Below, one piece after another: positions 9,372-18,628 of a DNA stretch of 64,000 nucleotides (positions within the stretch are counted from its first letter, which is position 1; each line of letters begins with the position of its first letter). The notes under the pieces are model-generated. The model was not told where the DNA came from, did no database searches, and saw only the letters and a list, made by a program, of their open reading frames with translations. A program made the position numbers and the translations under genes. Source of the stretch: Chloroflexota bacterium (GTDB taxonomy: Bacteria; Chloroflexota; Anaerolineae; Anaerolineales; Villigracilaceae); contig JACRLB010000028.1 of NCBI GenBank assembly GCA_016235445.1, positions 53,427 through 117,426 of the forward strand. The letters are read 5' to 3'.

Positions 9372-12056
9372 ATGCCCAACATACTCATCAATACAAAGAT
9401 TAATGCGCCTACGCTTCGGCGTAACCTGGTTTCGCGCAAACGGCTCCTCGCCCTGTTATTAGATGGGATCAAGCAAGGGCATAAGCTGACGTTTATCTCC
9501 GCGCCCGCGGGGTTTGGCAAGACCACCCTTGTGAGTGAATGGATCGCTTCTGGGGAAATCCCTGCCGCGTGGATCGCATTGGATGAAAGCGACGACAACA
9601 CTTCCCGCTTCTTGACCTACCTGATAGCGGCTCTGCAAACCCTGATCACTGGTGTCGGGGAAGGTGTTTTGGCGGCGCTTCAATCGTCACAGCCCAGTTC
9701 TGCCAAAGAATTGCTGACCACCCTGCTCAATGAATTATCTGCAACGGAAGATGACTTCATTCTCGTCCTCGATGATTATCATGCGATAGATTCCAAAGAC
9801 GTGGATGAATTGCTCACATTTCTGGTAGAGCACATGCCGCCATCCATGCATTTGGTCATCACCACCCGCGAAGACCCCGCTCTGCCGCTCGCGCGGTTGC
9901 GTGCCCGAAACCAGTTAACGGAGATCCGCACTGCTGAATTGCGCTTTACTGAAAACGAAGCCGCCGATTTTCTTAACCAGATCATGGGGCTGGACCTTTC
10001 CAGTGAAGATGTTGCCGCGCTGGACAAGCGCACCGAAGGCTGGGTGGCGGGGCTGCAATTGGCGGCGCTCTCCATGCAGGGCAAGTCGAATGCGGTTGAA
10101 TTTATCCGTTCGTTCAGTGGGGCGCACCAATTTGTGCTGGATTATCTACTGGAAGAGGTACTGCAAAAACAATCCGAAGCTGTGCAGGAATTTTTATTGC
10201 ACACTTCCATTTTGAATCGACTGAACGGTTCGTTGTGTGATGCGCTCTGGCAGGGCGAAACCCTTTCGGCGCAAACCATGCTCGAACAACTGGAACGTGC
10301 CAACCTGTTCGTCATTCCATTGGACGATGAACGGCGCTGGTATCGCTATCATCACCTCTTTCGTGATTTGCTCCGTCAGCGGTTGAGTCAAAAGCAGAAC
10401 AAAGAGGCAATTTCACAGCTTCATGTCCGTGCCAGTGAGTGGTTTGAGCAAAGCGGCGAGATCGGTGAGGCATTTCATCACGCCCTTGCCGCCGCAGACT
10501 TTGACCGTGCCGCCACACTGCTGGAAACGAACTGGCTGAGCATGGATGAAAGCTTTCAGATGGGCACCTGGCTTGGGTGGGCGAACCAGCTTCCGTTAAG
10601 TGTGAGGCGCGTTCGTCCCGTCTTGTTGACTCAAATGGGCTGGTCGTATGCTGATGCGGGCAATGCGACTGCAAGTGAATCCATCTTGCAGGAAGCAGAA
10701 GCATGTTTACAGCGTCCACTTGAAAAAATGTTGATCGTTGAGAAAGAGCAATTCAGCACATTGCCTGCGCGGATCGCCATTGCTCATGCTTACAATGCCC
10801 AGGTGGAAGAGCGTTTTTCAGATACGCTTAAATTCTCAGAGATGGCGCAAGACATGGCGCCGTCTGACGATGAATTTTTGCAGGCACAGGCTTCGGCGAT
10901 TCTGAGCGGCACGTATTGGGCAAGCGGCGAGTTGCACAAGGCATATGCGTTCATGAGCAATTGGGTGGATGTGACGCAACAGGCTGATAATTTTGCTTTT
11001 GCAGTTGCGGCTTCGTTTGCCAAGGCGGATATTCTTATTTCACAAGGGCGGCTGTGCGATGCGATTCAAGTCTATCAGACAGCCTTGGAATTGGCGAAAA
11101 CGCATGGCGTGGAAAGCATTACCGCACATCACCATTTGGGTTTGGGTCTGCTCTATCACGAAATGGGTGAGGATGAACGCGCTGCAAGTCATTTACAAAA
11201 GTCATTTGAACTCGGCAGACAAACCCCCATTGTAGATTGGGCGTATCGCAAAAATTTGGCGCAGGCGCATTTGAAAGAATATGAAGGTGATTATGACGCC
11301 GCGCTGGAAGCATTGGATGAAGCCCGGCGTTTTTACGTGCGCACGCCCATTCCCAATCTGCGCCCTGTGGATGCGATGAAGGCGCGCATTTACCTCAAGC
11401 AAGGGCAGCTTATGAATGCGCAGACATGGGCACGCAAGAGCGGCTTATCTTTGCGCGATGCGCCCGATTATCTGCATGAGTTTGAGCGCGTTACACTGGC
11501 AAGAATCGCGCTGACGGAAGTCAATGTTAATTTCAGTGATGTGGTGAGTTCATTGGAACGTCATTTGAAACTGGCAGAAACTCAAAACCGCCTTGCCAGC
11601 CAGATCGAGATTCTGATCGTGTTGTCCCTTGCCTTCCATGCAAAGGGAGAACAGTCAAACGCACTCAACTCGCTGGAGCAAGCCCTAAAACTTGCTGAAC
11701 CTGAAGGCTATTTGCGCTTGTTCGTCAATGAAAGCAAGACGATGGCTGAATTGTTATTCAGGTTCAACAACGGTTATTTACAGCAATATTCAAAAAAGAT
11801 TTTGGCTGTGCTCGCCCCTCAAAAAGACATTCCTCATTCCTCATTTATCATTCAACCTTTGATCGATCCTTTGAGTGAACGCGAACTGGAAGTGTTGCAA
11901 CTCATTGCTCAGGGGCTTTCCAACCAGGAGCTTACCCGGAAACTGTTCGTGACATTGAGCACGGTCAAGGGGCATAACCTGCGCATTTTTGCCAAGCTGC
12001 AAGCCAAAAGCCGCACCGAAGCGGTGGCGCGCGCCCGCGAGTTGGGCTTGCTCTAA
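9372..12056 (+). CDS. MalT-like ATP-dependent LuxR-family transcriptional regulator
   Basis: Walker A 'SAPAGFGKTTLVSEW', C-terminal LuxR HTH 'LSERELEVLQLIAQGLSNQELTRKLFVTLSTVKGHNLRIFAKLQAKSRTEAVARAREL'. Confidence 0.9.
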   Translation: MPNILINTKINAPTLRRNLVSRKRLLALLLDGIKQGHKLTFISAPAGFGKTTLVSEWIASGEIPAAWIALDESDDNTSRFLTYLIAALQTLITGVGEGVLAALQSSQPSSAKELLTTLLNELSATEDDFILVLDDYHAIDSKDVDELLTFLVEHMPPSMHLVITTREDPALPLARLRARNQLTEIRTAELRFTENEAADFLNQIMGLDLSSEDVAALDKRTEGWVAGLQLAALSMQGKSNAVEFIRSFSGAHQFVLDYLLEEVLQKQSEAVQEFLLHTSILNRLNGSLCDALWQGETLSAQTMLEQLERANLFVIPLDDERRWYRYHHLFRDLLRQRLSQKQNKEAISQLHVRASEWFEQSGEIGEAFHHALAAADFDRAATLLETNWLSMDESFQMGTWLGWANQLPLSVRRVRPVLLTQMGWSYADAGNATASESILQEAEACLQRPLEKMLIVEKEQFSTLPARIAIAHAYNAQVEERFSDTLKFSEMAQDMAPSDDEFLQAQASAILSGTYWASGELHKAYAFMSNWVDVTQQADNFAFAVAASFAKADILISQGRLCDAIQVYQTALELAKTHGVESITAHHHLGLGLLYHEMGEDERAASHLQKSFELGRQTPIVDWAYRKNLAQAHLKEYEGDYDAALEALDEARRFYVRTPIPNLRPVDAMKARIYLKQGQLMNAQTWARKSGLSLRDAPDYLHEFERVTLARIALTEVNVNFSDVVSSLERHLKLAETQNRLASQIEILIVLSLAFHAKGEQSNALNSLEQALKLAEPEGYLRLFVNESKTMAELLFRFNNGYLQQYSKKILAVLAPQKDIPHSSFIIQPLIDPLSERELEVLQLIAQGLSNQELTRKLFVTLSTVKGHNLRIFAKLQAKSRTEAVARARELGLL

Positions 12057-12121
12057 TCTCCCCAAACCATACTTAAAACAATACTTTTGGTTCTAACCGG
12101 CAGCGCCCCCTGCCGGTATAT

Positions 12122-12790
12122 TTGCGCACGTTGACGATGACTCACTTCTACGAAATTCGGATCGCAGGACATCTGGATGCCCACTGGGCAGACTGGTTCG
12201 ACGGCATGTCCATCACGCTGGAGGAGGATGGAACCACGCTTCTTTCTGGACTTGTGCCTGATCAGCCCGCCCTATATGGGTTGCTACGAAAGGTACGTGA
12301 CCTCGGTCTTCCACTCGTTTCGGTGAACCAGATACCGGTCACTTTGAGTCAACAAATTCTAAATAAAAAAAGGAGTAATACAAAAATGAACGCAAATACC
12401 ACCAAAAAGCTCGACACGAAAGTTCTGCTCTCTACCCTATGGATCGTGGTCATGATCAACATGTTGAAAGCGGACATCCTCTCGCTGTTCATCCCCGCCA
12501 TGGCGGAGGAGTTGGCAAGAACCTCAGCCAGCACTGGCGCATCCATTCCTCAATTGATGCTTTTCGGCGCGATTATGGGGCAACTCGGCATTGCTATGAT
12601 CATCCTGTCCCGCGTATTGAAGTACGAAATCAATCGCTGGGTCAATATCGTCGCGGGCATCGTCACCATTGCCTATATCTGGGTTGGTATGACAACATAC
12701 CCTCACTACATTTTCATCGCCACAGTTGAGACGCTCTGCCTGCTGTTGGTCGTCTGGTTTGCGTGGAAATGGCGCAACTCCGAAATATAG
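12122..12790 (+). CDS. Fusion-like ORF: small 'MTHFYEIRIAGHLDAHWADWFDGM' domain plus DUF6326-like 4-TM membrane protein; the second part probably starts at the internal ATG at about 12386
   Basis: Hydrophobic helices in the second half; Shine-Dalgarno-like AAAAAAAGGAG lies directly upstream of the internal MNANTTKKLD start. Confidence 0.65.
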   Translation: MRTLTMTHFYEIRIAGHLDAHWADWFDGMSITLEEDGTTLLSGLVPDQPALYGLLRKVRDLGLPLVSVNQIPVTLSQQILNKKRSNTKMNANTTKKLDTKVLLSTLWIVVMINMLKADILSLFIPAMAEELARTSASTGASIPQLMLFGAIMGQLGIAMIILSRVLKYEINRWVNIVAGIVTIAYIWVGMTTYPHYIFIATVETLCLLLVVWFAWKWRNSEI

Positions 12791-12793
12791 CTG

Positions 12794-13225
12794 ATGAAAG
12801 CCATTGTTTTCAACCAATACGGCACGCCTGATGTACTCAAACTGGCAAATGTTCCCGTGCCGACCTCAAAAGATGACCAGGTGCTGGTCAAGGTCTTTGC
12901 CGCCTCCGTCAATTCCGCTGATTACCGCCTGCTAAGCGGACCAATTCCGCGCATTATGGGATTTGGACTATTCAAGCCGAAAGACAAGATCATGGGCGCG
13001 GATATTGCCGGGCGCATCGAGGCTGTGGGGAAAAACGTCACCCGCTTCAAGCCGGGCGACGAGGTCTTCGGTGATATTTCCACGGGCTTTGGCGGTTTTG
13101 CTGAATATGTCTGCGCACGTGAATCTATTCTGGTGAAAAAGCCCGCCAACCTGACCTTTGAGCAAGCGGCAGCAGTGCCGATGGCGGCGGTAACGGCGTT
13201 GCGGGGGAAGTGCATATCGTTGTGA
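12794..13225 (+). pseudogene. Truncated NADPH:quinone reductase / zinc-type alcohol dehydrogenase (N-terminal part only)
   Basis: MKAIVFNQYGTPDVLKL...GADIAGRIEAVGKNVTRFKPGDEVFGD...FEQAAAVPMAAVTAL, then ends without the Rossmann domain. Confidence 0.8.
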
Positions 13226-13320
13226 ATGGGACGATTGAACTCTATGTAGTGGATGTGATCGCGTTTGATATACATGGCAAGATCAAAGCTATCCGCTCGT
13301 ACAAGGGACGGGACAATTGA
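13207..13320 (+). pseudogene. C-terminal remnant of a SnoaL-like (NTF2-fold) protein
   Basis: Frame reading EVHIVVNGTIELYVVDVIAFDIHGKIKAIRSYKGRDN*, resembling SnoaL-like C-termini. Confidence 0.5.
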
Positions 13321-13405
13321 TGTTGTCGTTGTAAACTGATTATTGACCACCGTCCACTGTCCATCGTCTGATACCCGCCGTGTATTTATGTCTTCGTGAT
13401 AAACT

Positions 13406-14380
13406 TTGCGCATGGCTACCTCCACCGCCCTCGCCCATCCAAACATCGCATTCATCAAGTACTGGGGCAATCGTGACAATGCCCTGCGTCTTCCAGTCAA
13501 CGGCTCCATCTCGATGAATTTGGATGGGTTGTTCACGCGCACGACGGTTAGTTTTCAGCCGTCGCTTCCTTTTGATGAATTGATAATCAATGGACATGCC
13601 GTGATGGGCAAGGGGTTGACTCGCGTTTCATATATCCTCGATCTCGTGCGCGAGATGGCGGGACTCAAGATCAATGCGGAAGTGATGAGCGAGAACAATT
13701 TTCCCGCCGGCGCAGGGATCGCCTCTTCGGCGGCGGCGTTTGCGGCGCTGGCTCTCGCCTCCTCCCGCGCCGCAGGCCTGACTCTGTCCGAAGCGCAGTT
13801 ATCGCGGCTGGCACGGCGCGGGTCGGGTTCTGCATCCCGCTCCATCCCAGCAGGGTTCGTGGAATGGCAAATGGGAAACAACGAAGAAGATTCATTCGCC
13901 TTTTCCATCGCACCTGTGGACCATTGGAATCTTGTGGATTGCGTTGCGATTGTCAACTCTGCCCACAAGAAGACAGGCTCCACCGAAGGCCACGCCATCG
14001 CGGGGACGAGTCCACTGCAAAATGCGCGGGTGGCGGATACTCCGCGCCGCCTGGAGATTTGCCGCAATGCAATTCTCAACAAGGATTTTGAAGCCTTTGC
14101 AAATATCATCGAACACGACTCAGACATGATGCATTCGGTGATGATGACATCCAATCCGCCGCTGATGTACTGGCAATCTGCCACGGTGGAGATTTTCCAT
14201 CAGGTGCGCGAGTGGCGCGCCAGCGGACTGCCCGTGGGCTACACGGTGGATGCGGGCGCGAATGTCCATGTGATTTGTTTGGGGGATTCTGCCAAAGAGG
14301 TGGAGAAGCGATTGAGAGATTTGCCTGGCGTGAGCAACGTGCTTGTGGCGGGTGCCGGCGGCGCGGCGCAGGTGGTGTAA
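13406..14380 (+). CDS. mvaD: Diphosphomevalonate (or phosphomevalonate) decarboxylase, GHMP family
   Basis: ATSTALAHPNIAFIKYWGNRD...ENNFPAGAGIASSAAAFAALALA...RRGSGSASRSIPAGFVEW. Confidence 0.88.
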   Translation: MRMATSTALAHPNIAFIKYWGNRDNALRLPVNGSISMNLDGLFTRTTVSFQPSLPFDELIINGHAVMGKGLTRVSYILDLVREMAGLKINAEVMSENNFPAGAGIASSAAAFAALALASSRAAGLTLSEAQLSRLARRGSGSASRSIPAGFVEWQMGNNEEDSFAFSIAPVDHWNLVDCVAIVNSAHKKTGSTEGHAIAGTSPLQNARVADTPRRLEICRNAILNKDFEAFANIIEHDSDMMHSVMMTSNPPLMYWQSATVEIFHQVREWRASGLPVGYTVDAGANVHVICLGDSAKEVEKRLRDLPGVSNVLVAGAGGAAQVV

Positions 14381-14582
14381 ATTAACGCCAGCCGACGAAG
14401 GTCGGCTTTGCAAATGTTGCCGCGACTTCAGTCGCAAGAGGGTAAGAAAATGCCCCTCGAAACAGAATCAACTGTCGGTTAAGAAGGAAGCGGGGCAATT
14501 TATCTAATAAACCTTTAACGATGTCCCATCCATTTGAAGATATAATCCGCTTCGTCGCTCAACTTAGACTAAGGAATATAAA

Positions 14583-15701
14583 ATGGTATCTGGTTTTGTT
14601 ACGCTGATTGTTTTCATTCTCGCATTGGGCGGGATGATTTTTGTACATGAATTGGGGCACTTTATTGCCGCGCGTTGGGCTGGCGTGGAAGTGGAAGAGT
14701 TTGGCTTTGGCCTGCCTTCTTACAAAATTGCCACGCTCTTCACCTGGCAAGGGACGGAGTTCACCATCCACGCACTGCCGCTCGGCGGCTTTGTGCGCCC
14801 CAAAGGTGAGAATGACCCGAACGTGCCTGGCGGGCTTGCATCTGCCAGCCCGTGGAAGCGGCTTGTGGTTTTGTTCGCCGGCCCGTTGATGAACCTCATC
14901 ACTGCCATTATCGTTTTTTCTTTTCTGATTGCAAGTGAAGGCATCCCGCTCCCTGGCTCGATCAAGATCGATTCGGTTGCCGAGAATTCACCCGCGCAAA
15001 ATGCGGACGTTCAATCGGGCGACATTTTGCTTGCCATCAATGGCGAGAGCGTCACCGAAGTACAGCCAGCCATTGCGATCATTCAAAAGAATCTCGATCA
15101 GCCCGTTGAATTGTTGATCGAACGCAACGGCGAAAAGCTCACCATCGTTGCCACGCCGCTCTCCAGCAGAAAGAAAAGCGAAGGCGCGCTGGGCGTTGGG
15201 CTTGGCTACCCAACCCGACCCGCAACATTTGTTGAAAGCATCGGCGGCGGATTTGCGATCACAGGCTTGCAAGCCGCCACCATCGTCTATCTTCCCGTTG
15301 CGTTGATTCAGGGCGCAATCGCCCCCGAAGACGCGCGCTTCATCGGCTTCAAAGGCATCTTCGATATGTTCGACGTGGCTGTCGAAGAGGATGTCACCAG
15401 CCGTCAGGAAGTTGCCGCCACCGAAACAACAAGCCCCGCCAGCGCCCCGCGCCCCACAAACTGGACTCTCAACCTGGTCGGCATGTTGAGCATCTCGCTC
15501 GGTGTGCTCAACCTCTTCCCCATCCCCGCGCTCGATGGCGGACGCATTCTTTTCACGCTCCCTGAAATCCTCTTTCGCAAACGCGTCCCGCCTCAATGGG
15601 AAAACGCCGTCAACGGCATTGCCATGCTCATCCTCATCAGCCTCATGTTGTTCGTCAACGTGATGGATTTCGTCAACCCTGCTCAAATCCCCATTCCATA
15701 A
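14583..15701 (+). CDS. rseP: RIP metalloprotease (site-2 protease, RseP-like, with PDZ)
   Basis: HELGHFIAARWAGVEVEEFGFG; 'GGFVRPKGENDP'; PDZ segment; C-terminal 'LGVLNLFPIPALDGGRILF'. Confidence 0.9.
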   Translation: MVSGFVTLIVFILALGGMIFVHELGHFIAARWAGVEVEEFGFGLPSYKIATLFTWQGTEFTIHALPLGGFVRPKGENDPNVPGGLASASPWKRLVVLFAGPLMNLITAIIVFSFLIASEGIPLPGSIKIDSVAENSPAQNADVQSGDILLAINGESVTEVQPAIAIIQKNLDQPVELLIERNGEKLTIVATPLSSRKKSEGALGVGLGYPTRPATFVESIGGGFAITGLQAATIVYLPVALIQGAIAPEDARFIGFKGIFDMFDVAVEEDVTSRQEVAATETTSPASAPRPTNWTLNLVGMLSISLGVLNLFPIPALDGGRILFTLPEILFRKRVPPQWENAVNGIAMLILISLMLFVNVMDFVNPAQIPIP

Positions 15702-15704
15702 AAC

Positions 15705-16712
15705 ATGGCCGAACCCCTTTCCTTCCAATCCGTTCTCGATCATCTGCTGGATTCCAAAAAGGACATCCCGCAAAATCATCTCCCGTTTTATTCCGATCTG
15801 GATCCAAAATCCCTGCGCCTGTTTATGGATATTTGGTCCAGCGTCAAACCTGACCGAAAACTGCTCCTGCTGAGTGAGCTTTCAAAACATCTCGACACAG
15901 ACAACATCGTCAACTACGAAGAGATCGGCAGGGCGCTTTTGAACGATGCGGATGGAAACATCCGCGCCTCTGCAATTGGACTGCTCGCCGAATCAGACGA
16001 CCCCCAGCTTGCCAGCCAATTAATTGACATTTTCCTCAACGACGCAGATCTCGCCCCGCGCATGGAAGCCGCACACCTGCTGGGTGAATTCATCCTGCTT
16101 GGCGAATTGGAAGAACTGAATGAAGAATTGAAACTCAAGGTGGAAGACGCCTTGATCTCCGTCATCCGCAGTGAAGACAATCCATCCCTGCGAAAACGCG
16201 CGCTTGAATCGCTTGGCTATTCCTCGCGAGATGAAATGGTCAACATCATCGAAACCGCTTTCCAACGCGCAGACCCAGCCTGGGTCGCCAGCGCCCTGCG
16301 CGCCATGGGGCGCTCCCACGACGACCGCTGGAACGATGACGTGGTCAGCAAATTATTGGACGAAGACCCGCGCATCCGTTTCGCCGCCGCCGAAGCCGCA
16401 GGCGAACTCAACATCGAAGCCGCCGCCGCCATCATGCTGCAAATGCTCGAAGACGAAGAAGAGGATGACGATGTCATTTCCGCCACGATCTGGTCCCTCT
16501 CGCAAATCGGCGGCGACGATGCGCGCATTTACATCGTCAACCTGATCGAAAACACCGAAGACGAAGACCTCGTTACCTTCCTTGAAGACGCCCTCGAAAA
16601 CCTCGACTTCAACGAAGAGATGGACAAATTCAATCTCCTGTCATTGGATGAAGATGACCTGGAAGACCTGGATGAAGTTGAAGAATCGGACGAAGAAGAG
16701 GAAGATAAATAA
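15705..16712 (+). CDS. HEAT-repeat domain protein with acidic C-terminus
   Basis: Repeated 'DEDPRIRFAAAEAAGELNIEAAAAIMLQML' alpha-alpha units; EEE/DDE tail. Confidence 0.8.
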   Translation: MAEPLSFQSVLDHLLDSKKDIPQNHLPFYSDLDPKSLRLFMDIWSSVKPDRKLLLLSELSKHLDTDNIVNYEEIGRALLNDADGNIRASAIGLLAESDDPQLASQLIDIFLNDADLAPRMEAAHLLGEFILLGELEELNEELKLKVEDALISVIRSEDNPSLRKRALESLGYSSRDEMVNIIETAFQRADPAWVASALRAMGRSHDDRWNDDVVSKLLDEDPRIRFAAAEAAGELNIEAAAAIMLQMLEDEEEDDDVISATIWSLSQIGGDDARIYIVNLIENTEDEDLVTFLEDALENLDFNEEMDKFNLLSLDEDDLEDLDEVEESDEEEEDK

Positions 16713-16735
16713 ATCACCTTACGCGATATTCCGTA

Positions 16736-16770
16736 AAAAAAAGAAGCATCCTTTTAGGATGCTTCTTTTG
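16736..16770. terminator. Bidirectional hairpin terminator
   Basis: AAGAAGCATCC-TTTTA-GGATGCTTCTT flanked by A-tract and T-tract. Confidence 0.75.
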
Positions 16771-16842
16771 TGAGCGCGGAGGGGCTCGAACCCTCAACAA
16801 ATAGCTTAAAAGGCTACTGCTCTGCCATTGAGCTACGCGCCC
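16771..16842 (-). tRNA. tRNA-Lys (anticodon TTT)
   Basis: Reverse complement GGGCGCGTAGCTCAATGGCAGAGCAGTAGCCTTTTAAGCTATTTGTTGAGGGTTCGAGCCCCTCCGCGCTCA folds as a cloverleaf; loop CTTTTAA. Confidence 0.92.
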
Positions 16843-16957
16843 ATTACTACAAAGTACCGCAACAAGCGGTAAAGCGGACTGCATTCTATCACGGCAAAAT
16901 AAAGGCGTCAACGTAATAAAGCGAATTGACGCCACATCTATCTGGCTGGAGGCAAAA

Positions 16958-17281
16958 ATGACCGAAGTAAAATATGTAACCGAATTGGATTTTCAAGATG
17001 AGGTGATCGGCGCAGAATTACCCGTCCTTGTGGATTTTACAGCCGCGTGGTGCCAGCCCTGCAAAATGATCGAACCCATCGTCAAACAGCTTGCTGGCGA
17101 ATGGGAAGGCAGGGTCAAGGTCGTCAAACTGGACGCAGACCAAAACCCCAACATCATGATGCAGTATGGTGTGATGGGCATCCCCACCCTGATGCTTTTC
17201 AAAGGCGGCGAAATCAAGGAACGCATGACTGGTTTCCAGCCGAAGGATAAGCTGGCGGCCAAAGTGACGCCGCACGTGTAA
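16958..17281 (+). CDS. trxA: Thioredoxin (WCQPC active site)
   Basis: VDFTAAWCQPCKMIEPIVKQLA...YGVMGIPTLMLFKGGE. Confidence 0.92.
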   Translation: MTEVKYVTELDFQDEVIGAELPVLVDFTAAWCQPCKMIEPIVKQLAGEWEGRVKVVKLDADQNPNIMMQYGVMGIPTLMLFKGGEIKERMTGFQPKDKLAAKVTPHV

Positions 17282-17286
17282 CCTGT

Positions 17287-17318
17287 AGAGCCGAGACCCC
17301 CTCGGCTCTATTTTATTT
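17287..17318 (+). terminator. trxA rho-independent terminator
   Basis: AGAGCCGAG-acccc-CTCGGCTCT followed by ATTTTATTTT. Confidence 0.8.
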
Positions 17319-17335
17319 TGAGGGAGATTTTATTG

Positions 17336-17515
17336 GTGTGCAAGCAAAGGTTGTCAGGGGAGGCAGATTGTTCGCTGGGCTGTGAAAACCCCTCACCCTG
17401 CCCTCTACCCTTACGGGCACACGTCCCTGAGGGAGAGGGGGGAGTCGACACGGCGAAAAGTCTTCATACTTGGGGTGAGGGAAAAGGGGAATGCTGACAT
17501 CCTTTGCTTGCACAC
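17336..17515. mobile_element. MITE-like element with 22-bp TIR and 8-bp target site duplication, upstream of infC
   Basis: GTGTGCAAGCAAAGGTTGTCAG (17336-17357) / CTGACATCCTTTGCTTGCACAC (17494-17515), 21/22; direct repeat TTTTATTG at 17328-17335 and 17516-17523. Confidence 0.85.
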
Positions 17516-17557
17516 TTTTATTGACGACTCTCCCGCCTTCGTGGTATTATTCGCCCG

Positions 17558-17586
17558 CTAAAAAACCAGCCATAGGCTGGCTTTGT
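17558..17586 (+). promoter_or_regulatory. Hairpin in the infC leader (possible attenuator)
   Basis: CCAGCC-ATA-GGCTGG followed by CTTTGTTGT, between the MITE and the infC ribosome-binding site. Confidence 0.45.
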
Positions 17587-17613
17587 TGTATCGAAAACAA
17601 GAGGAGCATACTC

Positions 17614-18186
17614 ATAAGCGCTAACGAATTTCGAGTGAACGAAGGCATCCGCGTTGCGGAAGTTCGCCTTATTGGTCCGGACGGCGGGAATGTCGGTGTT
17701 GTGCCGATTCGTCAGGCCTTGCAAATTGCCCGTGATGCCGAGATGGACCTGGTTGAAGTCTCACCTGGCGCCACTCCTCCAGTTTGCCGCGTAATGGATT
17801 TTGGCAAATTCATCTACGAAAAGACAAAGAAGGAACGCGAGGCAAAGAAAGCCCAGACCAAGATCGAGATCAAGGAAATCCGTCTGCGCCCAAAAACAAA
17901 TGAAGCGCACCGTGGTTTCAAAGTGGATGACGCCCGCCGCTGGTTGGGACAGGGTCACAAAGTTCGTGTGACCGTCAAGTTCCGTGGCCGCGAAATGGAT
18001 TATCCCGAAATCGCGCTGGAAGATCTGCGAGAGATCGCTCAGGACCTTGCCGACATCGCTACGATCGAAGTTCCTCCGCAAATGGAAGGCCGCACGATGC
18101 TCGTGGTTCTTGTCCCTGCCAAGGGTGCGGTAAAAAAGAAAGAGAAAACCGAACAGGCCGAGGTTAAGAACGAAGCGGAAGCCTGA
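17614..18186 (+). CDS. infC: Translation initiation factor IF-3 (ORF track start 17491 lies in the MITE; likely non-canonical ATA start at 17614)
   Basis: ISANEFRVNEGIRVAEVRLIGPDGGNVGVVPIRQAL...; GAGGAG 7 nt before ATA. Confidence 0.9.
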   Translation: MSANEFRVNEGIRVAEVRLIGPDGGNVGVVPIRQALQIARDAEMDLVEVSPGATPPVCRVMDFGKFIYEKTKKEREAKKAQTKIEIKEIRLRPKTNEAHRGFKVDDARRWLGQGHKVRVTVKFRGREMDYPEIALEDLREIAQDLADIATIEVPPQMEGRTMLVVLVPAKGAVKKKEKTEQAEVKNEAEA

Positions 18187-18293
18187 GAGTTGCGAAGTGC
18201 CCGTACAGGGTACAAGTCCCAAAAGATGTTGATCGTCCGCGGGCGTAGGAATATGTCCCGCGGTTAATTTTGTCTGAAAGGAGAACCCCAGCA

Positions 18294-18524
18294 ATGCCTC
18301 GCAAAGCAAAACCTGGAAAGAAATACAAGCTGAAGACGCACAAGGCGACATCCAAAAGATTTCGCATGACCGGCGCAGGCGTACTCGTGCGAACCAAAGG
18401 TGGCAAAAGTCATTTGCGCCGCCGCACATCTGACCGCACCAAGGCGTTATTGAGCGAGATGGTTCCCGTGTTGGGACGCAAGTACATCAAACGCATCAAG
18501 CGCCTTGCGCCAAACATGAAATAG
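18294..18524 (+). CDS. rpmI: 50S ribosomal protein L35
   Basis: MPRKAKPGKKYKLKTHKATSKRFRMTGAGVLVRTKGGKSHLRRR; AAAGGAG upstream. Confidence 0.93.
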   Translation: MPRKAKPGKKYKLKTHKATSKRFRMTGAGVLVRTKGGKSHLRRRTSDRTKALLSEMVPVLGRKYIKRIKRLAPNMK

Positions 18525-18628
18525 GTCTTTCGACCCAACGTTGTAGTCAATTTTTATTTGCGGCTTTCGGGTGTTCGCAACTGGCATTAACCTGCCGACG
18601 CCCGCGAGTTTGCAGGAGGTAAAGTAAC

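Noticed and set aside
14588-14780. Several short antisense ORFs around the RIP protease and other genes
   Set aside because: No domain, no upstream ribosome-binding site, overlap with well-supported genes.
17491-17613. N-terminal extension of IF-3 in the ORF track
   Set aside because: The proposed ATG is inside the MITE TIR region and the extension is not IF-3-like; ATA at 17614 has the ribosome-binding site.
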